From the NCBI GenBank assembly GCA_029820565.1, contig JALGUR010000007.1, positions 1-51,333 on the forward strand: 51,333 bases of DNA, written 5' to 3'. The DNA is from Candidatus Zipacnadia bacterium. GTDB taxonomy: Bacteria > Armatimonadota > Zipacnadia > Zipacnadales > Zipacnadaceae. The position numbers were made by a program, and so were the translations under genes. The notes beneath the pieces were generated by a model, which was given only the letters and a program-made list of their open reading frames with translations, was not told the origin of the DNA and ran no database searches. Shown piece by piece: positions 26,915 through 38,400 of this stretch (the first letter of the stretch is position 1; every line of letters starts with the position of its first letter).

Positions 26915-28435
26915 GTGAATCGGGTGCGGGTAAATTCAGAAAACCTCATCTCGGCTCTCCGCCAACAACTCACCCACTACGAGCATAAATTGCAGGTGGA
27001 AGAGGTAGGTAGCGTGGTGGAGGTGGGGGATGGTATCGCCCGCGTTGATGGTCTGCGGGGAGTGATGTCTCAAGAAATAGTCGAATTCCCGGGCGAGATA
27101 ATGGGCATCGCCTTGAATCTGGAAGAAGAGACCGTCGGCTGTATTCTGCTGGGACCTGATGAGGAGATTCAAGAAGGTGATAAGGTTCGGCGTACCGAGC
27201 GAATTGCCGAGACCAAGGTGGGCGAAGGGTTGTTTGGCCGGGTTATAACTCCCTTAGCGGAACCTCTGGATAACGGCCCCCCTATAGCCACCGAGCAGAC
27301 TCGCCCCTTAGAGGTGAAGGCTCCGGGGGTAACTGAGCGTCAGCCTGTTACCGAGCCACTGTACACCGGTCTTAAGGCTATTGACGCTATGACTCCGATT
27401 GGGCGAGGCCAGCGCGAACTTATCATCGGTGACCGCCAGATAGGTAAGACGGCGCTGGCTATTGATACTATTATCAACCAGCGCGACAGTGATGTGCGCT
27501 GCATATATGTGGCCATCGGCCAGAAACTGTCCACGGTACGGCGCATTGCGACAATTCTTCACCAGCACGATGCCCTACAGTACACCTGTATCGTAGCCGC
27601 CGGGGCCAGCGACCCCGCCGCCCTGCTATATATTGCCCCCTTTGCTGGCTGCACCATCGGCGAGTATGAGCGCGAGGCTGGCCGGCACGCGTTAGTGATA
27701 TATGATGACCTCTCCAAGCATGCTCGGGCCTATCGCGAGCTTTCTCTGCTGCTGCGCCGGCCCCCGGGCCGTGAGGCCTATCCCGGCGATATATTCAACC
27801 TACACTCCCGATTGCTTGAGCGGGCTTGCAAACTCAGCGACCAGCGCGGCAGTGGGTCACTTACTGCCTTGCCTATCGTGGAGACCCAGGAAGGCGATTA
27901 TTCGGCTTATATTCCCACCAATGTCATTTCTATCACTGACGGTCAGATTTACCTTGAGCCTGAACTGTTCCACGAGGGGGTCAGGCCGGCCATCAATGTG
28001 GGCTTGAGTGTCTCCCGGGTCGGTGGTGCAGTGCAACCGCGGATGATGAGGCAGGTCAGTGGGCAGTTGCGCACTGACCTGGCCAGCTACCGAGAATACG
28101 AGTCCTTTACCCGCTTTGCCTCCGAATTGGATGAGCGCACCCGTCAGATTCTGGCGCACGGCCAGCGGATGGTGGAAGTGCTCAAGCAGCGCCAGTATGG
28201 CCCTATGTCCTCGGTTGACCAGACCATCGCTCTCTTTGGCGGCACGCGTGGGCATTGGGATGACATCGGACCGGAGCGCATAGGCGAATTAGAGCCGAAA
28301 CTCATTGACTTCATCCACCAACAATATCCCGAGATTATTCAAAAACTGGAATCTACCGAGGAACTGGACGACGAGACCGCGCAGGAACTCGCCGCGGCGA
28401 TAGAAGAGTTCAAAGAGGCCCTGAGGAAGCAGTGA
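26915..28435 (+). CDS. atpA: ATP synthase subunit alpha
   Basis: Alpha forms the non-catalytic nucleotide sites of the F1 head. The 506-residue product has the P-loop [13 protein letters not shown] near residue 171, the family signature [18 protein letters not shown] near 350-370, and the N-terminal crown sequence [12 protein letters not shown] near 37. The frame opens at a GTG eight bases after atpH; a second GTG at 26924 has GAGGTG at a better distance and is an equally possible start. It is followed by a palindromic repeat rather than directly by atpG. Confidence 0.97.
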   Translation: MNRVRVNSENLISALRQQLTHYEHKLQVEEVGSVVEVGDGIARVDGLRGVMSQEIVEFPGEIMGIALNLEEETVGCILLGPDEEIQEGDKVRRTERIAETKVGEGLFGRVITPLAEPLDNGPPIATEQTRPLEVKAPGVTERQPVTEPLYTGLKAIDAMTPIGRGQRELIIGDRQIGKTALAIDTIINQRDSDVRCIYVAIGQKLSTVRRIATILHQHDALQYTCIVAAGASDPAALLYIAPFAGCTIGEYEREAGRHALVIYDDLSKHARAYRELSLLLRRPPGREAYPGDIFNLHSRLLERACKLSDQRGSGSLTALPIVETQEGDYSAYIPTNVISITDGQIYLEPELFHEGVRPAINVGLSVSRVGGAVQPRMMRQVSGQLRTDLASYREYESFTRFASELDERTRQILAHGQRMVEVLKQRQYGPMSSVDQTIALFGGTRGHWDDIGPERIGELEPKLIDFIHQQYPEIIQKLESTEELDDETAQELAAAIEEFKEALRKQ

Positions 28436-28439
28436 CAGG

Positions 28440-28475
28440 TCGCGTAGTGCAGGTTCTCTAACCTGCGCTACGCGA
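28440..28475. repeat. Long palindromic element between atpA and atpG
   Basis: TCGCGTAGTGCAGGTT (28440-28455), CTCT and AACCTGCGCTACGCGA (28460-28475) form a 16-base inverted repeat with one mismatch, which would be a G-U pair in RNA. It is the most complete member of the GCGCAGGTT family and begins four bases after the atpA stop. Confidence 0.8.
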
Positions 28476-28511
28476 TAAACACTATACAGATTATACAACA
28501 CGGATGGCAAG

Positions 28512-29375
28512 ATGGCTCAGAGCCTGCGAAAACTACGGCGCAAAATAAAGACAACGCGGGACATCGGCCAGATTACCCGGGCGATGAAATTAGTGGCGGC
28601 GGCCAGACTCAAGCGGGTTCAGCAACTCGTCGCCGCGAGTAGACCCTACTACGAACAGTTGCAAAGGGTGCTGGAACACGTGGCTGCCGCAACGACCGAA
28701 GAATTCGCTCATCCGTATCTGATCCCCCGAGAGGTCGGTGCAATCGCGGTCCTGGTTATCGGTGGTGACCGCGGCCTGTGTGGTGCTTTTAACAGTAATC
28801 TGTGGGCGGCTGCCTCCGAGTTCATCCAAAGTCAGACGGTTCCGGTCCAAGTTATTACTGTAGGGAGGCGGATGGAGCGATTGGCCCGCCGCCAGGGGCT
28901 TGAGGTGCTGGAGTCCTGGCCCGGAGTACGAGACCCGCGAGATGTTTCCCAGATGCGAGAAGTGTCTGATTTGGTACGGCGGCTTTATGAACAAGGTAAG
29001 GTTGACCGCGTGCAGGCCATCTACGCGGATTTTGTCTCTATGGTTCGCCATCCTGCGGTCTCGCGTCAGATTCTGCCTATACCCGAAGCCGATCTGTCGG
29101 GTGCGGGCCGAGACGAGGAATACATTTTTGAGCCTCCCGTTGCCCAACTGTTGACTCGGTTATTACCTCGGGCTATTGAGGCCGAAATATGCAATATCAT
29201 ACTCAACACCCAAGTGGCCGAACAGGCGGCTCGCATGATAGCTATGAGTGCGGCTACTGATAACGCCGAGAAAATGATAAGTGGTCTCACTCGGCAGTTG
29301 AACCGGGCCCGGCAGGAGGAGATTACTGCTGAACTGATGGACGTGGTGGGCGGAGCCCAGGCCATCGGGCTGTAA
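28512..29375 (+). CDS. atpG: ATP synthase subunit gamma
   Basis: Gamma is the central rotor shaft. The 287-residue protein has the conserved N-terminal helix LRRKIKTTRDIGQITRAMKL, the ITSDRGLCGAFN equivalent IGGDRGLCGAFNSN near residue 79, and the C-terminal helix EQAARMIAMSAATDNAEKMI followed by ITAELMDVVGGAQAI. Length is normal. It lies between two palindromic elements that separate it from atpA and atpD. Confidence 0.96.
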   Translation: MAQSLRKLRRKIKTTRDIGQITRAMKLVAAARLKRVQQLVAASRPYYEQLQRVLEHVAAATTEEFAHPYLIPREVGAIAVLVIGGDRGLCGAFNSNLWAAASEFIQSQTVPVQVITVGRRMERLARRQGLEVLESWPGVRDPRDVSQMREVSDLVRRLYEQGKVDRVQAIYADFVSMVRHPAVSRQILPIPEADLSGAGRDEEYIFEPPVAQLLTRLLPRAIEAEICNIILNTQVAEQAARMIAMSAATDNAEKMISGLTRQLNRARQEEITAELMDVVGGAQAIGL

Positions 29376-29387
29376 CAATGTCTGGTA

Positions 29388-30840
<1,453 letters not shown>

Positions 30841-30880
30841 ATTGAGAATTTGACAGCCTGGCGGTGTAGTGGTAACAGAT

Positions 30881-31300
30881 ATGCCCTCTACCTTTCCGGT
30901 TGAATTGGTGACTCCTCAGGGCGTAATGCTCAAAGAAGAAGCCGAAGCCCTCATAATACCCGCCCATGAGGGATACTTGGGCATAATGGCCCATCATGCC
31001 CCTATGATCGCTGACCTACAGATAGGCGAGGTAGTGGTCACACTGCCTGGAGGTAGCCGCCGGTACTTCGCAGTAGTCGGCGGGGTGTGCGAGGTACGAG
31101 ATAACCAGGTAGTGATCCTGGCTGACGTAGGTGAGGCGGCTGAAGATATTGACATCCAGCGGGCCCAGGCTGCTGCTGAGCGGGCCCGCAAGCGGCTGCG
31201 TGGCGACGAAGTCGGAGAGGATATAGATGTCCAGCGGGCCCAACTGGCCTTAGCCCGCGCCCTCAATCGCTTGAAAGTTTCCTCTGATAGTGGCGTTTAG
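30881..31300 (+). CDS. atpC: ATP synthase subunit epsilon
   Basis: Epsilon sits on the central stalk and can inhibit ATP hydrolysis. The 139-residue product has the N-terminal beta sandwich (FPVELVTPQGVMLKEEAEALIIPAHEGYLGIM) and the two-helix C-terminal arm with the repeated IDIQRAQ/IDVQRAQ pattern. The ATG at 30881 gives the usual N-terminus; the frame opens four codons earlier at a GTG. It is the last gene of the operon, and a half palindrome follows 18 bases after its stop. Confidence 0.93.
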   Translation: MPSTFPVELVTPQGVMLKEEAEALIIPAHEGYLGIMAHHAPMIADLQIGEVVVTLPGGSRRYFAVVGGVCEVRDNQVVILADVGEAAEDIDIQRAQAAAERARKRLRGDEVGEDIDVQRAQLALARALNRLKVSSDSGV

Positions 31301-31569
31301 TTCCAATTGGCGCGAAGGCCTGCGCTACGCGACCAGGTTTTTCCCTTCTTTTTCGCTACTCACGAACGGAGGAATTGAATTACAGTCATTAATGTTGCCC
31401 ACCTCGGCGATTCGGCCAATCGCCCGGGAAATACGCGGGCTACCTCTTAGTTCTCGGCTGACTGTGCCAGCCCCGGTGTATGTTGCTGTCCCGGTGCCAG
31501 GCATCCTGCACAGGGAGCCCTCCTGTTAGCCGATGCGGGCGATTTTGGCCGGTAAGGCGCCATCGTTAC
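31301..31569. other. Spacer after the ATP synthase operon
   Basis: This 269-base spacer holds a half copy of the GCGCAGGTT element (CCTGCGCTACGCGA, 31319-31332). A 79-codon open frame (31290-31529) overlaps atpC, lacks a ribosome site and resembles nothing known; I do not call it. No convincing terminator with a T tract is visible. Confidence 0.5.
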
Positions 31570-31598
31570 TTGACATATTTATGACAAACAGGTATAAT
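31570..31598 (+). promoter_or_regulatory. Consensus sigma-70 promoter of the SLH porin gene
   Basis: TTGACA (31570-31575), 17 bases and TATAAT (31593-31598) match the consensus at every position. A leader of about 130 bases separates it from the start codon. A promoter this strong fits an abundant surface protein. Confidence 0.85.
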
Positions 31599-31735
31599 GT
31601 GACATGAATTGTTAGCCCAGGAGCCTGAGCGATACCGGGTCAGGCAATGTTTGAGTATTCGCAATCGGCAGCAATAGCCAAATGTGACACAACGTCGCTG
31701 AATTGACGCAACAAATGTCAAAGGAGGCAATAACG

Positions 31736-33529
31736 ATGCGTAGGTACTGGATCTGGGCTATAGTTTTTGTTAGCCTGAGTGCTGTCCCTGTCAATGCGGG
31801 TGGACCTTTCCGGGAAATACCGGTTCGGCCTAAGCCGGCCCGGGGAAAGAAACCCAGAGTAACGGTTGTACCCAAGCCTGTCAAGCCGCCCCCCAGCCAT
31901 CCCCTCGACACTGTTCCTCTGGACCACTGGGCGTATGATGCGGTCAAGGCTTTGATGGACGTCGGGATCATTATTGGTTATCCGGACAAGTGGTTCCGTG
32001 GTGACCGAATGATGACGCGTTATGAGTTTGCCATGGCCGTCTCACGGGTGGTGGATGCCTTGCGGACAATGGCAGGTCCTGGCGCCGGCCCTGCCGGTCC
32101 CATAGGAGAGTCCGGAGAAGCGGGGCCGATAGGACCACCTGGTCAGACTGGGCCTGCGGGCCCGTCGGGCGAGCCCGGGCCAGCGGGGCCTCCAGCGGAT
32201 ATGACCAAGGTCCGTCACTTGGCGGAAGCCCTGGTGGACGAATTCAGCGAGGAAATCGGCCGACTGCGCGAAGACATAACAGATACTTCTACACTATTGG
32301 ACGACGTAACCGAGCGAGTTACACAATTGGAAAGAGACAAACCGCATATCTCGGGCTGGATTGAGTATCGTATCGGCTATACGGGCCGCCATCTTTTTGA
32401 GAGTGAAAGCCTGGGCGATGACCTGACGGTAAAAGTAGCGGCGAGTTACCAGTTTGACGAGGATACTGATGCCAAGGTGGGGCTGAAGTTTGCGGACGGT
32501 GAGTTGCCGCTGACTATATTGGGAACAGAAGTGCTGGAGGGACCGCCCTACCGCAACGCCCCGGGGGTCTTCACTGAGGGCTACGGGCAGAACCATTTCT
32601 GGTTGGATGAAGCCTGGCTAACCCGACGCTTGGGGGAAGATGACTTCTGGCGGGTGGGCCGTCAGTTTCAGAATTACGCCCTGGGTCTGATGGTCAACAA
32701 CGAGCGCCGAGCTCAGCAGGGCGTGCGCCGGCGCTTGGACCGCCTCTGGAACAGCCACTTTGACTTCGATGTGTTCGCCGGCGGTGCTTCTTACGACTGG
32801 ATGCCCATCCCGAACGGTACGTCTGGGGATAGTGATGGATACCTGTCAATGAGATTGTCCTATGACCGCCCGCGGTATGAAATAGGAGTCAATTGGCTGC
32901 CTGAGGGTGTGGGTAACGAAGACGCTCGGGGGGTTGATTTCGCCTGGCGGTATAGTGGTGACAAGTATGTGCTCATGGAGTACGCGCGCGAGTATCACCA
33001 TGCTAACCGTCGTCGGTATATGCGCAAGAACGTCCCAAATGCTGAGATGTGGGTGCTGGACATTACCAAATCTGAAGACTTCTGGTTGCAGGGCTCTTGG
33101 TGCTTGGTGGATGCTGAGTATGATATTCAATACTCCTCAATTCATCCCTATTTGAAAATTGAACAGCGCCACCGACCCGGGAACCTGATCTATTGGGACC
33201 GCTGGCTGCGCAATCCGCCGGCTATGACCAACCTGGAGTTCCTCGGCGGCAATATCTGGACCCACATAGGGGATATACCTGTGCAATTGACCTATTACAA
33301 GGTAGGCACAGAGAGCGATTGGTGGCTTGAGGCGCAAGTTTCGTCGTTGGCTTATGACCAACTCTGGGCCATTCAGACCACCCACCACGTGGCCGATGGC
33401 GTGGATGTGGTGCTGACCTATGCCCATCAGGACCGCTCCAGTGACGCCAATCTGGACCGGGACGGCAATCCGTTCCCTGAAGCCGGTGACCAGAACCTGT
33501 TCCAGGTCACCATACAGGCCGTCTTCTGA
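31736..33529 (+). CDS. SLH-domain outer-membrane porin with collagen-like linker
   Basis: The 597-residue protein has a signal peptide (1-21), a Pro/Lys-rich segment, one SLH domain (about 58-108, DHWAYDAVKALMDVGIIIGY), twelve uninterrupted Gly-X-Y triplets (118-153), a coiled-coil stretch (about 157-200) and a beta-barrel-like remainder rich in alternating aromatic strands ending in Phe, the usual outer-membrane insertion signal. Signal, SLH, coiled coil and barrel is the layout of OmpM/SlpA-type porins, where SLH grips the peptidoglycan or its attached polymer and the barrel sits in the outer membrane. A collagen-like tract in the linker suggests a trimer. AAAGGAGG lies before the ATG at 31736. 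It supports a diderm envelope. Confidence 0.85.
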   Translation: MRRYWIWAIVFVSLSAVPVNAGGPFREIPVRPKPARGKKPRVTVVPKPVKPPPSHPLDTVPLDHWAYDAVKALMDVGIIIGYPDKWFRGDRMMTRYEFAMAVSRVVDALRTMAGPGAGPAGPIGESGEAGPIGPPGQTGPAGPSGEPGPAGPPADMTKVRHLAEALVDEFSEEIGRLREDITDTSTLLDDVTERVTQLERDKPHISGWIEYRIGYTGRHLFESESLGDDLTVKVAASYQFDEDTDAKVGLKFADGELPLTILGTEVLEGPPYRNAPGVFTEGYGQNHFWLDEAWLTRRLGEDDFWRVGRQFQNYALGLMVNNERRAQQGVRRRLDRLWNSHFDFDVFAGGASYDWMPIPNGTSGDSDGYLSMRLSYDRPRYEIGVNWLPEGVGNEDARGVDFAWRYSGDKYVLMEYAREYHHANRRRYMRKNVPNAEMWVLDITKSEDFWLQGSWCLVDAEYDIQYSSIHPYLKIEQRHRPGNLIYWDRWLRNPPAMTNLEFLGGNIWTHIGDIPVQLTYYKVGTESDWWLEAQVSSLAYDQLWAIQTTHHVADGVDVVLTYAHQDRSSDANLDRDGNPFPEAGDQNLFQVTIQAVF

Positions 33530-33577
33530 TCTTGCATCTGAGCGTACTGGACTCCTTCACAGCAAGTCTGGGGCATT

Positions 33578-34216
33578 ATGGCGACAGTTGACACTTTGGT
33601 GCTTGCTGGGGGTGAAGTTCACGACTTCCACGGCTGTGGACAGGCTATCAGCGATGCATTAGTGCAAACCGACGAGTTTGCCCTGACCTATGTGGAAGAA
33701 AACCTGAATGTACTACTGGCTCCCCACCTGACTCCCTTTGATTTGCTGATCTTCTACTATACCCTTGGTGAGATTACTGATGCGCAAAAGAATGGCCTGT
33801 TGAATTGGCTAGCGGCCGGCAAGGCTTTTGTAGGCGTCCACTCCGCAGCCGTCTCGTTCTGCGCTTGCCCCGAATATCGGGCTATGCTCGGTCGGGACTT
33901 CGTCAGTCATCCACCGTATCGCCAGTATCAGGTCAGTGTTGTGGACCCCGAGCACCCTATTACCAAGGACTTAGTAGAGTTCACCGTCACCGACGAGCAG
34001 TACATACTGGACTATGACCCCCGCGTGCAGGTGCTTTGCTCGGCGCTATATCAAGGACAGGCGGTTCCGGTGGCCTGGCTAAAGCCGTGGGGTGACGGGC
34101 ACGTATTCTATCTGGCACTGGGCCATGATGAACCAGCCTGCCGCGACGAGCATTTTCAATTGCTGCTCCAGCGCGGCGCCCGCCATGTAGGCCAGTCTCA
34201 GATTTCTCAGGCTTAA
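33578..34216 (+). CDS. ThuA-like protein
   Basis: The 212-residue product has the ThuA-family pattern: an opening DTLVLAGGEVHDFHGC, a helix-loop GKAFVGVHSAAVSF near residue 81, an HPITKDLVEFTVTDEQYI segment near 127, and a closing GDGHVFYLALGHD near 169. It follows the porin gene after 48 bases and may share its transcript. The family is a glutamine-amidotransferase-like fold of mostly unknown reaction, common beside sugar-catabolism genes. It is clearly distinct in sequence from the member at 18181-18825. Confidence 0.84.
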   Translation: MATVDTLVLAGGEVHDFHGCGQAISDALVQTDEFALTYVEENLNVLLAPHLTPFDLLIFYYTLGEITDAQKNGLLNWLAAGKAFVGVHSAAVSFCACPEYRAMLGRDFVSHPPYRQYQVSVVDPEHPITKDLVEFTVTDEQYILDYDPRVQVLCSALYQGQAVPVAWLKPWGDGHVFYLALGHDEPACRDEHFQLLLQRGARHVGQSQISQA

Positions 34217-34386
34217 CTGGGTAGCAGTTGCGAAGTGGAGAATCCCGCAGTCCCCGCCGTGGACAATCCCCTGACCAGGCCGAGTTTTGCTCCAGTAGCG
34301 AGAGCCTACCAGCAACGGGACTATGGATGGGTAGCGGCGGGATGACTGTGGGCCACCGCTGGGTTGAACAGGCCGCCAGTAAGACC

Positions 34387-35424
34387 CTACGAGAGAGGTA
34401 GCGGTGGAGGCGGGGCCAGCACACCTTGGACAACAAAAGTGTAAGGAGATGAGGTGGTCTTGTTGCCCACTGTATCCCAGGTTTCTATGCGCACGGTATA
34501 GGTCTGGGGGGCTTGAACGCCCGCACTGTCCGGCTCATTGTCATTGGGTCCTACCGCGTAGGTAATACGGTAGGTACCATCTTGGAGTGTACCGGCATCC
34601 AGGTCCATTAGCAAAGGCGGGTCAGCGGTCCCGCCCCCCGGAAGAGCAATTTGTGCCTGCACTCGGGGATTGCCATCTCCGTCCACACCAATGCCCTGTC
34701 CGTCGCAAACAGCCGCTACGATGGACACGGCGCCTCCCGAGGGCGGCAGAGAAGCCGGTGACACTATCACCGTCGAGATATCCGGGGGCTCAGGCGGTGT
34801 AACCTCGACAGTTGTAGAGTCGCTGACGCCGCCGATAATTGCTGTGACTGTGCCAATACCAATATTGTTAGCCTGGAAGTGGCCGGTACTACTGATGAAG
34901 CCGATGTCGCCGGTTATCTGCCACGTGGGACTTACCCCAATCGTGCCTGTTGCGGTACTCACCGTGCTGGTAAAATCAATTACTCCGCCCACTTCCACCG
35001 ACGGACTATCCGGTACCACGATTATCTGAGTAGGCGGCTCGGCAGCACTCGGTAGCAGAGCAACTACAACTGTGCTGACCTTTCCCGATTCGGTTGGCAC
35101 GACCAGTGATCCCGCCTGATACTCGGGATGATGGACGGGATTGATGTTCAAAGTGATGTTGCCGGCGGGCAGGTTGCGCAGAGTGAAGGAACCCTGAGAG
35201 TTGGCTGTGGTCGCTACTGCCGCCGGTTGGGCGGCAATTTCAGCATATGACAGGGCCAGGCTAAGGTTATCGGCGGCCCGGACCTCGCCCTGTATCTGTG
35301 CCGTACCGGACGGCGCTGGGGGAGTGGGTGGTGCCCCAGCAGCGCCGCCGCCACCGCAGCCGGCCAGCAACGAGATCAATATGGCACCAATTAGTGAAAT
35401 TATGAGGTACGCTCGATTGTTCAT
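34387..35424 (-). CDS. Lipoprotein with carboxypeptidase-regulatory-like and Ig-like domains
   Basis: The 345-residue protein begins with a lipoprotein signal: a hydrophobic stretch ending LLAGC, with Cys23 as the lipidated residue, then a Gly/Pro-rich tether. A carboxypeptidase-regulatory-like domain (about 42-120; QGEVRAA, GSFTLRNLPAGNITLNI) is followed by a bacterial Ig-like domain (about 132-210; VEVGGVIDFTSTVSTATG, GTVTAIIGGVSDSTTVEV) and a third beta-sandwich with a Pro-rich end. It is anchored to a membrane and its ligand is unknown. AGGGAGGGG lies upstream of the ATG. It is the last of a minus-strand set with two secreted subtilases upstream and is convergent with the ThuA-like gene. 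Confidence 0.75.
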   Translation of the reverse strand: MNNRAYLIISLIGAILISLLAGCGGGGAAGAPPTPPAPSGTAQIQGEVRAADNLSLALSYAEIAAQPAAVATTANSQGSFTLRNLPAGNITLNINPVHHPEYQAGSLVVPTESGKVSTVVVALLPSAAEPPTQIIVVPDSPSVEVGGVIDFTSTVSTATGTIGVSPTWQITGDIGFISSTGHFQANNIGIGTVTAIIGGVSDSTTVEVTPPEPPDISTVIVSPASLPPSGGAVSIVAAVCDGQGIGVDGDGNPRVQAQIALPGGGTADPPLLMDLDAGTLQDGTYRITYAVGPNDNEPDSAGVQAPQTYTVRIETWDTVGNKTTSSPYTFVVQGVLAPPPPLPLS

Positions 35425-35479
35425 GGGTAAGTAGCCCCTCCCTGTATTGGGCTTATTGGTTTAAGTTTACCACTTTTGC

Positions 35480-38400
35480 TCAGCGAAGTAAAGTCATCGC
35501 CGCTAAGGCCCGGGCTACACTGCCCGCTTCAGCCGCGGCTTGTATCTCAACTAAGTACCTCCCATTGGGCACTGCACTGCCGGTGGTATTGCGTCCGTCC
35601 CACACTACTACATTTTGTCCAGCGGGATGTGTTCGGCCTATTTCAATAGTTCTTATGGTGCGTCCGGCAATGTTCATAATCGTTATATCACAATTCGCCG
35701 GTTTAGACAAGACAAATATCAGTTGCCCTCCACCTCGGTGACCCAGAGTGGTTACGCTGGTCAGAGTAACTGGGTGCTGTCCTATTGTGGTGAGTTGGAG
35801 GTGAAAATGGCGTATCCCAGGGTGATCGCTGCCAAATCTATAGCAATGGCGCGTGCGTAAGTTAACCGTTGCACCTCCGTCTAAGTCGCGCAGAGTTGCG
35901 CTATAGCGCCGGGGCAGTTGGTCAATATTGGGCCAGGACATTGCAATGTCGCCGCCCGGCTTATCCCATCTTACGACTATGTCCCACTCCAATTCGGTCG
36001 CATCGTGCTGGCGAAGGCTGGCAGCCAAGTGGCGGCCACTGGTTGATTCAGTGAAGAATAGGTCTACACCTCCGGCAATTGCCGGGGGATTATCTATTCT
36101 GGTAATCTGCGGCGCCGGCTGAACGCCGCAGAAGTTATCCCGGTCTTGGTACTGGCCGCGGTTAGCTACCAATCTGATACTCCATCCCTGTTCAGTCGGC
36201 GGCCGAGCCCGCGTGGTGGCCTGCGTATGAGCAGCCGTTGCCGGCTGCGGCGAGGGACGAGGAATGGTCAGCATACACTCTTTCAGGACTAACATCCAGA
36301 ATCCTTGCCACGGCGAGATGAGCCGACTGCCTGCAGTATCGGCATTGATCATCCGATAACCGCCCTCATCAGGGTCGTACACCCAGGCGATGCTCCGGGC
36401 AATATTCTGAAAGTCGGCACTGAGCAGATCCATGGTCGTGCCCTGGTCAGTTATGGTGGCAGCCCCGAAATCAGTGGCCCCAAAGAAAGGATTGGCCAGT
36501 TGATGCCAGCCCGGCTGGAGGGTAAGCGAAAAGTCGCCAGTCGGTGCCGTGGTGCCCTCGAGCTGTGCGGTTACCGGGTGCGAAAACTGTATCCAGAAGC
36601 CCTGGGCCAACGCCAAGCGGAGGAAATCGGTTAGCGGCTCTCCCTCATAATATATATAACAGTTATTGGCTGTGTCCCATCGCGCATACTCAAGTTCAGT
36701 CGGTATCAAGCCAAAGAGCGTCGCCGGATGCTGGTCGGCAGGAACCGCTGGGGTCCCGAGCATAGCCAAGCCGGCAGCAAAGTTCACTTCACCATTGGGA
36801 TATGACTGCACGGGTCCCGCCGTTTGTACTACCGTCTCCTCGTTACCTACCAGATCCACAGCGGTAATAGCGTAGTAGTAATCAACTCCGTCGGTTATGG
36901 CGCTGTCAATGTACGTATTTGTCGCCACCTCGTCAATAGTCACTATCGGGGTTAATTCGGCTACGCGGTTAAAATCGCGGGTGCGGCGGTAAATGCGGTA
37001 GGCACTGAAGTCAGAGGGGGCCTGGTAGTACCAGGTTAGCACAATGGCCCCACCGTCGTCGTCGGGGCGATCAGTGGCTGAGAGGGTGGTTATTGATGGT
37101 GGTGGACAGTCATCGCGCGATTGAACTGGCCCCACTATATCCGAATCGCTGAACAACACACCATCGCTGCTGCGGACTTGGTAATAGTAGTCTGTCCCAT
37201 CGGTAACCGTGTTGTCCACGTGCTGTTCGGTTCCCGCGGGCAATTGGGCTATGGCCTGGAAGGCGCCGGTAGCCCCCAGGCGGCGACGGACAATGTATTG
37301 GGTTACACTGGCGGCGCCGGCCCCGTCATCAGGAGATTTCAGCCAAGTAATGGTAATACTGTCTCCTTGGTCTCCAGGAGTATCCTGAGCCGTCAGTTCA
37401 CGGACGGGACGCGGTGCACTTGATACGCCCAGTGCCCGCGCGAGATTGATGCGGCCAGTGCCCAACTTGCCGGCATAACCGGGATTGGCTTCGTCAATAT
37501 TATCTGTAGTGTTACGGATGGCCTCATACACCTGAGCCGGAGTGATTGTCGGATTATTAGCAATGAGCAATGCTGCCAGTCCCGCGACTATAGGACAGGC
37601 GAAGGAAGTGCCGCTGTTGGTGCCCCAGTAGGTGTCGAACATCGGCCACTTGGGGTCATAGAACATCGGCCCGTAGATCGCCTGTCCGGGCGCGGCTACA
37701 TCTACAAAATTGGCCGAGGAACTGTCAATATTACTATAAGCAGTTCGCTGGTCATAGCGGTCAGTAGCGGTAACTCCCAGCATATAGTTGTCGCTAAATA
37801 CATTGGGTCCGTCATTACACACCGGCGATTCCCAGGTAGATTCAGCATCAGTAAATTCGGTGTCGCTGTTGCCGGCGGCACATACCAGCACTATCCCTGC
37901 CTGGTAGGCTGCTTTAATAGGAGGAGAAAAACCTTGGGCATAGCCACCGCCCAGGCTGAGATTGATGACATTAACCCCCATCGCGGTGGCATAGTCAATG
38001 GCCTCGGCGACTCGTGACACTGGGCTGCCACCGTCACTGGCGAATACCTGGATGGGCAATATCTTCGCCGACCAGTCTATCCCTGCTGTACCCCACCCGT
38101 CATTAGTCACCGCCGCGGCAATTCCGGCGGCCAAGGTTCCGTGCGAAACCTGCTCGTCAACTTCGCCGTTACTATCGTTGTCTTCGCCGTCAGGTTCTGG
38201 ATTAGGATCATTATCATTATTGACAAAATCCCATCCGTGTACATCGTCAACATAACCATTGCCGTCATCGTCAACTTCATTACCGGGGGTCTCTCCCGGA
38301 TTGGTCCAAATCTTGGCCGCCAGGTCAGGGTGGTCCAGGTCGCAACCGGAGTCAATAATAGCGATAACCACCGAACCGCTTCCCGTGGTCACCTCCCAGG

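Noticed and set aside
31140-31285. Apparent internal duplication in the epsilon subunit (IDIQRAQ/IDVQRAQ)
   Set aside because: The two-helix C-terminal arm of epsilon normally shows this pattern of paired Asp-containing helices, so no recent duplication is needed.
31290-31529. 79-codon open frame after atpC
   Set aside because: It overlaps atpC, has no ribosome site and its composition does not look like protein.
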